The notes beneath the pieces were generated by a model, which saw only the letters and a list, made by a program, of their open reading frames with translations, was not told the DNA's origin and searched no databases. A program made the translations under genes and the position numbers. 64,000 nt of DNA from Rhodocyclaceae bacterium (GTDB lineage Bacteria > Pseudomonadota > Gammaproteobacteria > Burkholderiales > Rhodocyclaceae): NCBI GenBank assembly GCA_016791115.1, contig JAEUNL010000019.1, forward strand, positions 49,039 through 113,038. The letters run 5' to 3'. Positions 63,829 to 64,000 of the stretch are shown here, piece by piece. Each line of letters starts with the position of its first letter. Within the stretch, counting starts at the first letter, position 1.

Positions 63829-64000
63829 TCACCCGGAGAACTGCGCGAACGCCTCCTCGACCGTATGCGATTTGAGCAGCCGCTCCTGCACCTGCGCCGG
63901 CGACCACCGGCCGGCCGGCTGTTCGGCGGCGAAGCGTTGCGCGGCGGCGGCATCGTCGTGGAACTTGCGGAACATCTGTTCGAGCTGGTGGGCGTCGCAG
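63829..64000 (-). CDS. C-terminal fragment of an unidentified protein, runs off the window
   Basis: 57 codons are visible, ending with TGA at 63829-63831; the 5' part lies beyond the window. The segment is helical and charged (LEQMFRKFHDDAAAAQRFAA, SPAQVQERLLKSHTVEEAFA). Coding is supported by third-position GC bias and an uninterrupted frame. I do not recognise the family. Confidence 0.6.
   Translation of the reverse strand, partial: CDAHQLEQMFRKFHDDAAAAQRFAAEQPAGRWSPAQVQERLLKSHTVEEAFAQFSG

Overview
The window is a GC-rich, densely packed proteobacterial chromosome segment. Gram-negative features include an LPS heptose kinase and WaaG-type core transferase, MsbA, MltA and CreD. A MutT/ThiE fusion, a gltIJKL-type uptake system, a DUF2325 iron-linked gene and a bufferin operon point to a betaproteobacterium, most likely Rhodocyclales (Thauera/Azoarcus-like). 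The order is inferred from gene content, not proven.

Layout. 1-11 kb: the 3' part of a pseudouridine synthase with a repeat-rich basic tail, then surface-glycan genes (carbamoyltransferase, GT4, GT2, O-acyltransferase, O-antigen ligase), msbA and an ArnT/PMT-type transferase. 11.6-17.5 kb: an LPS core locus on the minus strand with waaG, waaP, a tandem double kinase, two more kinase-fold proteins and a methyltransferase, giving five kinase-fold domains. 17.9-19.8 kb: a three-gene translationally coupled operon behind a Fur-box-like promoter, ending in a DUF2325 protein. 20-25.4 kb: an SDR, a DUF1800/DUF1501 export pair and a MerR/DUF2938 divergon. 25.7-28.9 kb: a bufferin (MNIO-modified, copper-linked RiPP) operon with an ECF-type promoter and a trailing DUF302 gene. 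29.2-38.8 kb: an ion-homeostasis and stress block (P-type ATPase, Ca2+/Na+-type antiporter, tandem USP, KefB-type antiporter, BI-1, DUF2934, HPF) next to a divergent NhaR-like regulator. 38.9-42.2 kb: a LysR gene facing a hydrolase/MFS/small-membrane-protein operon. 42.3-54.7 kb: a sugar epimerase and GT2 pair, amtB, mltA, an AAA protein, the MutT-ThiE fusion, a secreted Fn3 protein, aspA and gltIJKL. 54.8-57.4 kb: a cluster with an Ntox44-like toxin, a lipoprotein, an M15 peptidase and a secreted protein. 57.5-64 kb: cupin, membrane protein, creD, a second LAS-type peptidase, a secreted protein, a lower-GC nuclease island and a mosaic repeat region up to the window edge.

Structure outside genes. 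The most unusual signal is a dispersed family of six intergenic elements, each exactly 93 bp, with CGCATG-type ends in inverted orientation and a shared 31-codon pattern. A 269-bp compound inverted repeat sits directly upstream of gltI, and three consecutive hairpins separate gltJ and gltK. No tRNA, rRNA, CRISPR array or complete insertion sequence was recognised.
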